DNA of 64,000 bases from Planctomycetes bacterium MalM25 (lineage in GTDB: Bacteria > Planctomycetota > Planctomycetia > Pirellulales > Lacipirellulaceae). The position numbers and the translations under genes were made by a program. Of the stretch, positions 25,961-34,801 are shown one piece after another. The stretch covers positions 1,263,001-1,327,000 of the forward strand of contig CP036424.1 in NCBI GenBank assembly GCA_007745835.1, written 5' to 3'. The first letter of the stretch is position 1, and each line of letters starts with the position of its first letter. Below the pieces are notes generated by a model. That model ran no database searches. It saw nothing but the letters and a program-made list of their open reading frames with translations, and had not been told where the DNA came from.

Positions 25961-27973
25961 TCACTCCGCCTCGGGAGCGTGGATCGCCACCGGCTCCTCG
26001 TGCGGCGCCGTCATCAAAGAGACCAGCACGAGCGTTAAGAAACCGAGCGGGATCGTCACCAAGCCCGGCTGGCTGAACGGCATCGGTGCGTCGGCGGCGG
26101 GGAGGCCGTAGACCTTCGAGTACGTGTCGGCCGACAGCAGGATCCAGGCGAGCGAGCTGACCATGCCGACCGCCACGCTCGCGATGATCCCCTGCTTGGT
26201 GACCCGCGGCCAGAAGAGCAGCATCACGAGCGATGGCAGGTTCGCCGACGCGGCGACGCTGAACGCCCAGCCGACGAGGTAGCTGACGTTCATCCCCTTG
26301 AAGAGGATGCCGAGCGCCACCGCGACCACGCCGACGACGACCGAGGCGCCCTTGGCGACCGCGACCTTCTTGGCGTCGCTGAGCGGCTCGGCGCGGAAGC
26401 TGTCGATCAGGTCGTGCGTCACGGCGCCGGCGGAGGCGAGGATCAGCCCGCTCACGGTGCCGAGCACCGTGGTGAAGGCGATCGCCGAGATGATTGCGAA
26501 GAGCGTCTCGCCCACGCTCCGCGCCAGCAGGGGCGCCGCCATGTTGCTGTCGGTTGGGTCCATCGCGCCGCTGGTCATCGCGCCGAGACCGAGGTAGAGC
26601 GTCAGCACGTAGAAGAACCCGATGCAGGCGATGCCGACGATCGTGCTCTTCCGCGCGGCGGCCTCGTCCTTCACGGTGTAGTAGCGGATCAAGATGTGCG
26701 GCAGCGACGCCGTGCCGCCAAACAGTGCGAGCATCAGCGACAAGAAATTGAGCCGTCCGAGCCAGCCTTGCTTGTTGCTAACGCCGTCGCTGCCGGCGCG
26801 GATCCCCGCGAACTTCGGGTGCTCGCCCGGGCGGAGGATTTGGGAGCCGGGGGTCGGCTTGGGGTAGTAGACGGTGCTGACGCCGCCGTCCGCCTCCGCG
26901 ATTTTCTCGCTACGCCAGAGCCGGACCTCGCTGTCGCCGAGCGTGCGGAAGAACTCGAGCGGGCCGAGCGGGCCGGTCCTCTCGGCGCCGTCCGGCAGGC
27001 GGCTGATGCTGCCGATCGGGCGGAGTTGGGCTTCGCCCTCCTGCTTGCCCTTGGGCAGGCCATCAATGAGCGTGCGGCCGTCGTCGGTGCGGGTCTCCAC
27101 CTGCGCTTCGTCGAACCAGCGACGCCCCTCGGCGTCGGTCCGCGAGCGCCAGGCGGTGACGCGGCCGGTCGTCGTGTTCCGGGTGCGGACGTACTTCGAT
27201 CCGGACCAGCCCCCGTCGGGAGGCAGGACCGTCTCGCCCTCGAGGCCGGGCAGGTCGCGTGCCGGCACGCCGATCGAATCGCCTTCGTTCTCCAACGCCG
27301 GCAGGGGGCCGAGGACGCGGAAGCCGTCGGCCCCGTCGGCGGAGGTGGCCGTTGCTTCGAGTCCCCGGTTGAGGACGATCCAGGTCAGCACCGCGCTGAA
27401 GACGACCAGCAGCGTCCCCTTGAGGAACTGCACCCAGGTGGTCGACACCATGCCGGCGGTCACGACGATCAGCATCACCACGACGCCCACCAGCACGACG
27501 CCCGCCCAGTGCGGAAGCCCCAGCAAAGGTTGCACCAGCACGCCGGCGCCGACCATCTGCGGGATGAGGTAGAAGACGCTCACCGCGAGCGTGCTCACGC
27601 CGGCGACGATCTTGATGCCGCGCGACTGGAAGCGTGAATTGAGCGCGTCGGCGAAGGTGAATTTGCCGAGCCGACGCATCGGTTCGGCGACGACAAACAG
27701 CGCGACGATCCAACCGGCCAGGTAACCGATCGAGTAGAGGAAACCGTCGTACCCGTAGAAGGCGATCATCCCGCAGATGCCCAGGAACGACGCCGCCGAG
27801 AGGTAGTCGCCCGCGAACGCGACCCCGTTCACGAACCAGGGGATCTGCCCGTGCGCCGCGAAGTAGCCCTCCGAAGAGTTCGCATTGCGGCCCAGGTAGA
27901 AGCTGATGCCAAGCGTCAGCGCAACGAACGCCGCGAAGATGGCGATCGCGAGCAGCGAGAGTTCGTAGATCAC
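25961..27973 (-). CDS. Sodium:solute symporter with large inserted loop (ActP / VC_2705-like)
   Basis: The real start is the GTG at 27973: it has GAGGAG at good spacing and overlaps the DUF485 stop as GTGA. A longer frame upstream is a shadow. The 670-residue protein has about 13 TMs and SSS-family features such as FAGDYLSAASFLGICGMIAF and the late ISAIAFTTVLGTVSGLILAS. Between TMs (residues about 215-380) sits a hydrophilic insertion of roughly 160 residues, which is unusual for ActP but seen in the VC_2705 subgroup. It probably imports acetate or another small organic acid with Na+. It is translationally coupled to its small partner gene. Confidence 0.9.
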   Translation of the reverse strand: MIYELSLLAIAIFAAFVALTLGISFYLGRNANSSEGYFAAHGQIPWFVNGVAFAGDYLSAASFLGICGMIAFYGYDGFLYSIGYLAGWIVALFVVAEPMRRLGKFTFADALNSRFQSRGIKIVAGVSTLAVSVFYLIPQMVGAGVLVQPLLGLPHWAGVVLVGVVVMLIVVTAGMVSTTWVQFLKGTLLVVFSAVLTWIVLNRGLEATATSADGADGFRVLGPLPALENEGDSIGVPARDLPGLEGETVLPPDGGWSGSKYVRTRNTTTGRVTAWRSRTDAEGRRWFDEAQVETRTDDGRTLIDGLPKGKQEGEAQLRPIGSISRLPDGAERTGPLGPLEFFRTLGDSEVRLWRSEKIAEADGGVSTVYYPKPTPGSQILRPGEHPKFAGIRAGSDGVSNKQGWLGRLNFLSLMLALFGGTASLPHILIRYYTVKDEAAARKSTIVGIACIGFFYVLTLYLGLGAMTSGAMDPTDSNMAAPLLARSVGETLFAIISAIAFTTVLGTVSGLILASAGAVTHDLIDSFRAEPLSDAKKVAVAKGASVVVGVVAVALGILFKGMNVSYLVGWAFSVAASANLPSLVMLLFWPRVTKQGIIASVAVGMVSSLAWILLSADTYSKVYGLPAADAPMPFSQPGLVTIPLGFLTLVLVSLMTAPHEEPVAIHAPEAE

Positions 27974-28212
27974 GGTGTCGTCTCCTCGGCGTCCGTTGTC
28001 GGGGCGCTCTTGGCCGCCACGCCGTAGACGAGCGCCAGCACCAACGCCAAGACGATCAGGCCGAAGCCGCTCAGCACGGCCAGGTTGAGCCCGGCGACCG
28101 GCTGCTGCTCCATCAACTCCGCCGCAAAGGCGTTCGTCAGGACGAAGGCGGCGTAGCAAAGGGCGTAGACGCTGAACAGCACCAGCCCGAGCCGCGCATT
28201 GTGGCGCGCCAT
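27970..28212 (-). CDS. Small two-TM partner of symporter (DUF485-like)
   Basis: An 80-residue membrane protein with two TMs (about 10-30 and 42-65) and the pairing GLNLAVLSGFGLIVLALVLA typical of DUF485/DUF4212 small subunits. Such proteins sit in front of acetate-type symporters and are thought to support them. The ATG at 28212 has GAGG eight bases upstream; a GTG at 28221 is an alternative. Its TGA overlaps the GTG of the symporter. Confidence 0.85.
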   Translation of the reverse strand: MARHNARLGLVLFSVYALCYAAFVLTNAFAAELMEQQPVAGLNLAVLSGFGLIVLALVLALVYGVAAKSAPTTDAEETTP

Positions 28213-28290
28213 GGCGTTCACCTCGGGAGACGAGAGTCGGAAAGCAGGTCGCGACAGCTTAGCCAGCGGCGCGCGCCGGGGGAACCTGGA

Positions 28291-28917
28291 TCAATAGTGC
28301 GGCGGGCGCTCGTCGGGGTGGTCTTCGGCGGCTTGCTGGAGATCGACCAGCCGTTTTACCGTCTGCTCGATCGCCAGTTGCTGGCGAGCCGTTTCGTCGA
28401 CGCCCGAGCGGGTGTCGGTCAACGCCTCGTTGAGGTCGGCGAGCAGCTTCTGCTGGTGCGAGAGCAGCTCTTCGAGTCGGACCTGTTCCTGTTCGAGACG
28501 CTCGGCGCGCGAGTCGCCCGAAGGTTTTTCGCAGCAGCGGCAGCCGGCGGCCACGATCATCGCCCAGCCGGCGATCAGGGCGACGCCCCCGACGGGGACG
28601 ATCGCCCCCAGCCAACGCATGCCGTCCACGATCGCGAGCGCATAACAGAGTCCGCAGAAGATCACGGCGCCGGCGCACCAGAGCTTGGCGGCCCAGTCGG
28701 TCGCTTTCCCACGGCCCAGCAGGGCGACCGCCAGCACCGCCAACGCGGCGTGCAAGTGGTAGCGCGTCGCGGTGGTGAAGGTGTCGAGCCGCCTGGCGAC
28801 CTCTTCGGAGTTGTAGCCCGCTTCGGCCAGCCAGCCGGGCAGCCCGTGTGCGCCGAACGCCCCGAGCGCGACGCCCGTAGCGCCCAGCAGTCCGGCGGCG
28901 ATCATCAGCGGTTTCAT
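28291..28917 (-). CDS. DUF423 membrane protein fused to a SlyX domain
   Basis: The 208-residue product from the ATG at 28917 has two parts in one uninterrupted frame. Residues 1-120 are a DUF423 membrane domain with four TMs, opening with GATGVALGAFGAHGL and having TRYHLHAALAVLAV near 50. Residues about 135-208 are a SlyX-like coiled coil: RLEQEQVRLEELLSHQQKLL, LNEAL, and the diagnostic ending ERPPHY. SlyX is normally a separate cytoplasmic protein of about 70 residues. I see no start codon at the junction that would allow separate translation. The biological role of either domain is not established. Confidence 0.86.
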   Translation of the reverse strand: MKPLMIAAGLLGATGVALGAFGAHGLPGWLAEAGYNSEEVARRLDTFTTATRYHLHAALAVLAVALLGRGKATDWAAKLWCAGAVIFCGLCYALAIVDGMRWLGAIVPVGGVALIAGWAMIVAAGCRCCEKPSGDSRAERLEQEQVRLEELLSHQQKLLADLNEALTDTRSGVDETARQQLAIEQTVKRLVDLQQAAEDHPDERPPHY

Positions 28918-28939
28918 GGGCAGTTCGACAAACAGGAGT

Positions 28940-28964
28940 TGTAGGAGGCGTCCCCGACGCCGAT
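28940..28964 (+). repeat. Half copy of palindromic repeat family B
   Basis: TGTAGGAGGCGTCCCCGACGCCGAT matches the family B arm at 15492 with one change. No opposing arm is seen nearby, so this is a single-arm remnant just upstream of the DUF423-SlyX gene. Confidence 0.7.
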
Positions 28965-29013
28965 CCCGGACGGTCAGCCAAGGGAGCCCACGTTCTACCG
29001 CCGCGACCGCGCA

Positions 29014-29050
29014 CAAAAAAGGACCGCCGGCGAAGCCTCGCCGGCGGTCC
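29014..29050 (-). terminator. Intrinsic terminator after the secretin gene
   Basis: GGACCGCCGGCGA pairs perfectly (13 bp) with TCGCCGGCGGTCC around a four-base loop, and six T residues follow on the minus strand. It lies 35 bp after the secretin stop codon. Confidence 0.88.
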
Positions 29051-29084
29051 CGTCGTTTCTCTCTCGGGTCTCGGGGTCAGCCGA

Positions 29085-32000
29085 TCACGGACCGGCCAGG
29101 CCGAGACGCTCCTCCTCTTCCTCCTGGATGATGATGCGTGGCGTGACCATCATCATCAGGCTGTCGGTCTCGCGTCCGATGCCGACGTTGCGGAACAGGC
29201 GGTTGATGTAGGGGAGCTTGGAGAGCAGCGGCACGCCGAACTCCTCACGGCCCTCGGCCAGTCGTTTGATGCCTCCTAGCAGCACGGTGCCGCCGTCGGG
29301 CACGCTGACCGTGGTGGTCACCGAAACGAACTGGAAGGTCGGCAGCTGCACCGTCGTGCCGGCGGTGACGATCTGCTGCTGCTGCGCGTTGTTGGCCGCT
29401 TCGTTGGTGCCGTCATCGTCCGAATCCGTGCTGCTCGCCGAGGAGCTGGCGTCGGTCGTGGTGGTGCCGTCGAACGTGAAGGTGTCGATATCACCGATCT
29501 CGCTGAAGAACGGCACGACCGTCAGGCGGACGTAGCGTCGGTCCTCGGAGACGACCGCCTGGATCGACATCATCGTCCCCTCGGAGAGGACCACGATGAC
29601 CGGTTGCTGGGCGGCGGCGAACTCGCCGACGACCGGGACCACGCTGATCACGAACGGCGACTCGGAAACGTCCGAGACGAACGCCTGCTGACCGTTGAAC
29701 AGCGTCACCTTCGGGGCGTTGAGCACGTTGGTGCGCGAGTCCCCTTGGGCGGCGTTGATCAGGAAGTACGCCTCGATGTCGCTCAGGATGGCGAACCCGA
29801 AGGTCGCCGCCGAGGCCGGGTTGAACCCGCCGAGGGTCGGCTGCGCGACCGGGAAGCTGCCCTGCCTGAACGGCAGGTCGAGGTCCGCGGTCACCGTCGC
29901 CAGGTCGCCCACGATCGGGGCCTGGACGCCGACCGTGGCGCCGCTGCGCGTGCGGCCGATGTCGCCCGGCACGACCTCTTGCGTGAAGGCGCCGCCGTTC
30001 GTCTGAACGATCTCGTCGGTGCCCAGGATGCGGTCGTTGATGTTCATGTCGAAGTCGATGCCGATCCGCTCGAAGAAGTCATCGCTCAAGCGGATGAAGC
30101 GGACCTCGATCGTCACCTGCAAGTCTTGCAGGCGGCGGAGCTGCTCCAGCAGGTCGGCGATCTCTTCGTGCACGCTCTGCGTCTGGCTGACGACCAGGCT
30201 GAGGTTCGTCGGGAAGGGGCGGATCTCCGCCTCGCCGCCGCCGTTCTCCGCCCAGGTGTCGGCCGCCACAGTGGCGGTGATCAGCTCGATGAGCGACTCG
30301 AAGTCCGCCGAGGCGGCGCCGCCCAACCCGCCGGGACCCGTCCCGCCCGAGGTCGGGCTGGAGCCGCCCAGCCCGCTGGGGGCGAAGTTCTGCGCGAGGA
30401 CGTCCGGGTTGCCTGCGCCCCCCGGTCCGTTGTTCACCAGGGCGATCGGTCCCGGGGCCCCAATCCCGCCGCCGCCGTAGCCGGTGACGGCCAACGCGTC
30501 GTTGATCATCCCCTGCAGGCCGATGTTGTTGCTCGGCAGGAAGTTGGGGATCGGGATCACGAGGTCCGCGACGTAGTACGTGTCCGCAAAGACCTCGCCG
30601 TCACGCAGCGACGTGCTCGTGATCTTGAGCACCTCGTCCCGGATCACGTAGGCCAGGTCGAACTGCGAGAGGATCAGGTTCAGCGCGCTCTTGAGACTGA
30701 TCTCGTCGTTCAGGTTGAGCGTGACCGGCGTGTCAGTCGAGACGCCCTCTTCGTTCAGGCCACGCGGGTCGAGGTAGATGTCCACGCCCGCCATCCGCGA
30801 CAGGCTGTCCATCACCTCCGCCAGCGGGCGGTCGGTGTAGTTCATCTGGACCGGAGTCTCGAGGCGACGCTCGATCTCCTGCTCGCGCGGCGACATCCGG
30901 CCGTTGCCGTCGTTAAAGCCCGGGCGTTTGCCGGCGATGTCAACCCAATCAGGACCGTAGTCCATTTCGTGACCGTCGCCGATGTTGTGAGCCATCGCTT
31001 CGTCGGGCTCGATGCCCATCCGCCAACCGGTCTCTTCTTTTCGATCGCGAATGCCGTCGTTGATAATGTTCCGGCGAGCGAACTTGGAGAAGGTCCAGAT
31101 CTGCTTGGTCAGCGGGTCATTCGGAGCGATTTCCCGGAGTCGTTTTACGATGACTTCGGCCTCTTCGACTCGCTGCTCTTCCATGAGGTCGTTGTACTGC
31201 TCAACGAGCTCCTGCACCTTCGCTTGGCGGTGCAGATCCGCGGCGTTCTCGCGGTCGATGTCCGCCAGGATGGCGGCGTTCGTCTCGTCGAGCTCGATCT
31301 GAGCCTTGTTGTTCTCGATGTAACGCTCGGTGTCGCCGATCGTCGTGCTCAGCCGGCGGACCAGCTGATCGCGGTACTGCTGGCTGACGCCCGAGTTCTC
31401 GACCTGCGTGCGGACCTTCTGGAGCATCTCCAACGCCCGGCGGGGCTCGGTCTCGCGGATCTGCCGCGACTCGACCTGAGCCTGGCCGACGGCGGTCACC
31501 AGCTGACGGGCGAGCACTTGCTGCTCGTCGTTGGCGGCGTCGAGCATCGTGGCGTCGATCGCCGGCGAGGCGGCCGGCGGCGGCGTCGCGCCCGAGGCCT
31601 GAGTGAGCATCCGCAGGTGGTTGTCCAGACGCGACTGGCCGCTGGCGTCCAGGCCGCCGCGGGCGGCCGCCGCACGGAAGCTCTGGAGGGCGCCGTCGAG
31701 GTCGCCTTCGCGGAGGCTCTGCTCACCCTCGGCGAGCATCACGGCCGCCGGCTTGTCGGCCGGGGCGGCGTAGACTTGCTCGGAAGTCTGAGGCAATTGG
31801 GCGACGCGGGTCGGGCCGCGTTGCGAGAGGCTCGGGCCGACCAGGGCGGCCGCGGGCCGCGTGAACGATCCGTCCGACTCGGGCAGGTGCAACGCCTGCT
31901 CAACACCCGAACCGAGCTGCGACAGCTCGGCGCCCGCATTCATCACGGCCGGGTCGTACCGACGCGCGGGTTGGCGGAGCTCCAGGGCGAGTTTCGACGG

Positions 32001-32324
32001 GCTGTCCTCGGTGGGCGAGAACGCCGTCGCGGGCACGCCCATTTGGCTGGCCCGGGCGACGAGTTTCTCGGCGCGTGACCGGTCGCCCGCCTTCATCGCG
32101 GTGCGGGCCTCGGCGAGCAACCGCCCGACGACCGCCTTCGGGGCGTCGGGCTTGGCCTGGGACGGTGGCGTCAGCGCGTAACGCTGACCGACCGCCGAGG
32201 CGTTGGTTGGGGGCAGGGAACGGGGGGCCTGCGAACCCTCCGTTCCACCGGACTGTTGGGCGAGTGTTGGGGCCGAGGTGAGGGCCACCAGGGCCGCCAG
32301 GGCCCATTTCCGTGTCGCGTTCAA
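29085..32324 (-). CDS. Secretin (type II secretion / type IV pilus PilQ-like)
   Basis: Start is a TTG at 32324 with a strong AAGGAG seven bases before it; the product has 1079 residues with a signal peptide ending near ALAQQ. The N-terminal 440 residues are Ala/Gln/Arg rich with helical, TPR-like stretches (GEQSLREGDLDGALQSF). An STN-like domain follows at about 470-570 (RPLAEVMDSLSRMAGVDIYL), then N-domain material with Gly-rich loops, and the C-terminal secretin domain with VPDGGTVLLGGIKR and VPLLSKLPYINRLFRNVG. Secretins form large gated rings in the outer membrane. Last gene of the PilM-like cluster, after a terminator, so it probably also has its own promoter. Confidence 0.92.
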   Translation of the reverse strand: MNATRKWALAALVALTSAPTLAQQSGGTEGSQAPRSLPPTNASAVGQRYALTPPSQAKPDAPKAVVGRLLAEARTAMKAGDRSRAEKLVARASQMGVPATAFSPTEDSPSKLALELRQPARRYDPAVMNAGAELSQLGSGVEQALHLPESDGSFTRPAAALVGPSLSQRGPTRVAQLPQTSEQVYAAPADKPAAVMLAEGEQSLREGDLDGALQSFRAAAARGGLDASGQSRLDNHLRMLTQASGATPPPAASPAIDATMLDAANDEQQVLARQLVTAVGQAQVESRQIRETEPRRALEMLQKVRTQVENSGVSQQYRDQLVRRLSTTIGDTERYIENNKAQIELDETNAAILADIDRENAADLHRQAKVQELVEQYNDLMEEQRVEEAEVIVKRLREIAPNDPLTKQIWTFSKFARRNIINDGIRDRKEETGWRMGIEPDEAMAHNIGDGHEMDYGPDWVDIAGKRPGFNDGNGRMSPREQEIERRLETPVQMNYTDRPLAEVMDSLSRMAGVDIYLDPRGLNEEGVSTDTPVTLNLNDEISLKSALNLILSQFDLAYVIRDEVLKITSTSLRDGEVFADTYYVADLVIPIPNFLPSNNIGLQGMINDALAVTGYGGGGIGAPGPIALVNNGPGGAGNPDVLAQNFAPSGLGGSSPTSGGTGPGGLGGAASADFESLIELITATVAADTWAENGGGEAEIRPFPTNLSLVVSQTQSVHEEIADLLEQLRRLQDLQVTIEVRFIRLSDDFFERIGIDFDMNINDRILGTDEIVQTNGGAFTQEVVPGDIGRTRSGATVGVQAPIVGDLATVTADLDLPFRQGSFPVAQPTLGGFNPASAATFGFAILSDIEAYFLINAAQGDSRTNVLNAPKVTLFNGQQAFVSDVSESPFVISVVPVVGEFAAAQQPVIVVLSEGTMMSIQAVVSEDRRYVRLTVVPFFSEIGDIDTFTFDGTTTTDASSSASSTDSDDDGTNEAANNAQQQQIVTAGTTVQLPTFQFVSVTTTVSVPDGGTVLLGGIKRLAEGREEFGVPLLSKLPYINRLFRNVGIGRETDSLMMMVTPRIIIQEEEEERLGLAGP

Positions 32325-32671
32325 CTCAACTCTCCTTGTTGCGTTGGATCGCTCGGGCGATTCGATTTTTCTGGAGCGTGCCGACCGCCTGCCCGGCCCA
32401 CGGGGAGGTCCCCCTGGCGGCAGCGCGAACGGACGCGTGTTGTTTGCTCCTGTGCCCGACTCACGATCACGACGCTTCCGTGCGCCGGGCCAACACCCCC
32501 GCTATCACTGCGAGCGTGCGTGCCGATCGGGAGAGGGTTTGGGTAGAAGAGCGGCGGGTAGTTACCCGCTGTGGCGAAACCGGTCAACACCGGTTTCATA
32601 AAAAAGCCCGCCCGCCCCCGCCGGCGAAGGCTGGGGACGAGCGGGCTGGTGGTTGTGGAGCGTGGCTCGGA
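32325..32671. other. Intergenic region between the 682-residue gene and secretin
   Basis: This 347-bp gap holds the terminator at 32601-32647, a perfect 8-bp hairpin at 32576-32597 (GAAACCGG...CCGGTTTC) and a 7-bp hairpin at 32554-32569. The remainder is the presumed secretin promoter and leader. I see no gene in it. Confidence 0.6.
32601..32647 (-). terminator. Intrinsic terminator after the 682-residue gene
   Basis: On the minus strand AGCCCGCTCG... pairs with ...CGGGCGGGCT in a GC-rich stem and is followed by TTTTTT. It lies about 25 bp after the stop codon and would separate this gene from the secretin gene. Confidence 0.78.
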
Positions 32672-34720
32672 TCAGAAATCGGGCCCGAAGCCGCCCCCGC
32701 CGTACTCGCCTCCGTAGCCGCCACCTCCGTACCCGCCGCCGCCGGAGCCGTCGTTCTCTTCGAAGGTCTTCTCGTAGGCGCGGACGGACTCGTGGTCGTC
32801 CAGTTCGTTGTGGACGATGAGCCGGCCGCTGGCGTCCATCAGCAGCACGTTCACGGGGGCCTTCGTCTTGCCGGCGACCTCCTCGCCCCCCTCGTAGTCC
32901 ATCAGGGTCAGGCCCGTGTTGAACTTGAACGAGTCGATCTCGACCAAGTTGCGGCCGTCCGGCGCCACGACCCAGGTGTCCTCGGACAGGTTGATGACCG
33001 AACCACGGCGGAACGATTCCTTCACGCCGCCCTTAATGGAGCGACGGTCCTCGTCGAGGCTGTACGACTGCACGAGCAGCTCGATGGTCCCCTCGGCGTT
33101 CTTCTGCCGTCCGCTGGGCAGCTTTGCGCTGGAGACAAACACGTCGCCGGCCATCGGGACCGAGATCACCGGGCTCGGCACGCTCCACTCGGTGGTGCGG
33201 TACTCCTTGTCCTCTTCGTCGAGTCGCGCCAAAACCTCAGGCGCGAGGAACTGTCGCGGCGCGTTGCGGTTCACATCCTCCAGAACGAGCTTCACGCGGT
33301 ACTTGTACTGGCGACCCGGGGCGACCGAGAAATCCCAGATCCGGATCATCGCGAAATCGATCTCTGGATCGAACGCGTACTCGCCCCCGGAGGAACGGCT
33401 CGTGTAGCCACGGCCACCGCCACCGCCGCCGTACTCGCCGCCGAATCCGCCTTCCATGCCGCCCCCGCCGTATTCTCCGCCGTACTCTCCACCGAATCCG
33501 CCGCCGTCCAGGCCGCCGCCGTACTCACCGCCGTAGCCGCCTCCGCGGCCGGTGCGGCCCCGACCGCGGCCACCTTCAGCGGCCCGATCACGGCGTCCGC
33601 GTCCGAAGAGGCTGCCCTCTTCCTCGTCGTCCTCCTCTTCCTCGTCCGCGGCGGAATCGACCTCTTCGCTAGCCGCTTTCGCGTCGGACTCGACTTGCAG
33701 GGGGGCGTCGCTGTGGACGTACTTGGGGCCCCATTTCTGTTGCACCAACGGGGGCAACGGCATGGTCAGCACGGGGTGTTCGTAACGCGAATCGACCATC
33801 GGTTCGGGCCACGGGATCCAGTCGGCGACCATCTTGTCCCACGAGATCGTCGCCAGCACCGGGTACTGCTTTCCGCCCGCGAGGCCGCCGAACTTGACCG
33901 GCTCCCACTTGAGTTCTTCTTCATCGTCACGGACCACGGCACGCTCGACGTAGAGGCCGAGATAGCGTGGGATGTCGCCGCCTTCGCTGTAGCCGCGGGC
34001 CTCTTCGAGCGCGGCTTTGTACAGCTCAAACTGATCTGAGATTGGCGCCTTGGCCAACACGCAAGCGGCCGAGAGCGTACGGAAACGCTCCATGCCGCTG
34101 GTGGGGACGCCCTCCTTGCGGGCCTGGCCGTTGAGCGGACGCGTCTTGCGACCGAACTCATCGACCGACTCCTGCCCGGGCCCACCGCCGAACTCTCCGC
34201 CGTAGCCCCCGCCGCCGTCCAGGAGTTCACCGCCGGATTCACGGGCCTTCTCCTGCTCGCGGAGCCGCTCTTTCTCTTTGCGGCGTTCCTCGATCTGACG
34301 CCTGCGGGCCTCTTCCTCGCTCTCGAAGGCGAAGATGCCGGTGATGGCGTGGCCTTCCAAGTCGGTCGCCACCAGGAGCATCGGGTCGGTCCGATCGACC
34401 GTGGGCGGAACGACCGGGCGGTTCAACCCGCCGGTCTCCCTGTAAGGGCCGTCGGGGATTTTCTCGAAGTCTCCCGACGCGATCGGGTGGTTAATGAACT
34501 TGTTCTCTTCGGGGACCTCGTCCCAGGTCGATTGCTCGTAGGCGCTCTCGGTGCGAGAGACGAGCTGCGTGAGCTCGGTCTTCGACTCGCTGATCCCTTC
34601 GACCCCCATCGAGGAGTAGATCAAGTAACCCGCCGCCAGCACGATGCCGAGGGCGATCGCCTTTTCGCAGTGCGCGAGCAGCAGGTGCTTGATCCCGCCG
34701 CCTTTGTGGTTTCCGGCCAT
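32672..34720 (-). CDS. Secretin-cluster protein with TM and YGGEYGG repeats (682 residues)
   Basis: A single TM (about residues 21-38, AIALGIVLAAGYLIYSS) follows a short basic N-terminus, so most of the protein faces the periplasm. A charged Arg/Glu-rich coiled segment lies near 135-165 (RRRQIEERRKEKERLREQEK). Gly-Tyr-Glu low-complexity repeats (GGYGGEYGGG, GGEFGGGPG) occur at about 170-190, 390-445 and at the very C-terminus. The segment after 445 (YAFDPEIDFAMIRIWDFSV) looks folded. I do not recognise a family by sequence. By gene order it matches the single-pass proteins accompanying PilM and secretin in Verrucomicrobia. An inner-membrane platform role is an inference. Confidence 0.8.
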   Translation of the reverse strand: MAGNHKGGGIKHLLLAHCEKAIALGIVLAAGYLIYSSMGVEGISESKTELTQLVSRTESAYEQSTWDEVPEENKFINHPIASGDFEKIPDGPYRETGGLNRPVVPPTVDRTDPMLLVATDLEGHAITGIFAFESEEEARRRQIEERRKEKERLREQEKARESGGELLDGGGGYGGEFGGGPGQESVDEFGRKTRPLNGQARKEGVPTSGMERFRTLSAACVLAKAPISDQFELYKAALEEARGYSEGGDIPRYLGLYVERAVVRDDEEELKWEPVKFGGLAGGKQYPVLATISWDKMVADWIPWPEPMVDSRYEHPVLTMPLPPLVQQKWGPKYVHSDAPLQVESDAKAASEEVDSAADEEEEDDEEEGSLFGRGRRDRAAEGGRGRGRTGRGGGYGGEYGGGLDGGGFGGEYGGEYGGGGMEGGFGGEYGGGGGGRGYTSRSSGGEYAFDPEIDFAMIRIWDFSVAPGRQYKYRVKLVLEDVNRNAPRQFLAPEVLARLDEEDKEYRTTEWSVPSPVISVPMAGDVFVSSAKLPSGRQKNAEGTIELLVQSYSLDEDRRSIKGGVKESFRRGSVINLSEDTWVVAPDGRNLVEIDSFKFNTGLTLMDYEGGEEVAGKTKAPVNVLLMDASGRLIVHNELDDHESVRAYEKTFEENDGSGGGGYGGGGYGGEYGGGGFGPDF

Positions 34721-34801
34721 TTCAGAATCCGTTGGGTTGCTGGGGTTTCGATAGGACTCGGGGGATCGAAACGCGTCTCAGCGGTTGGGTGTCGGGGCGG
34801 G

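Noticed and set aside
29604-32078. An 824-residue plus-strand protein opposite the secretin
   Set aside because: Composition is that of an antisense frame; the secretin motifs on the other strand are unambiguous.
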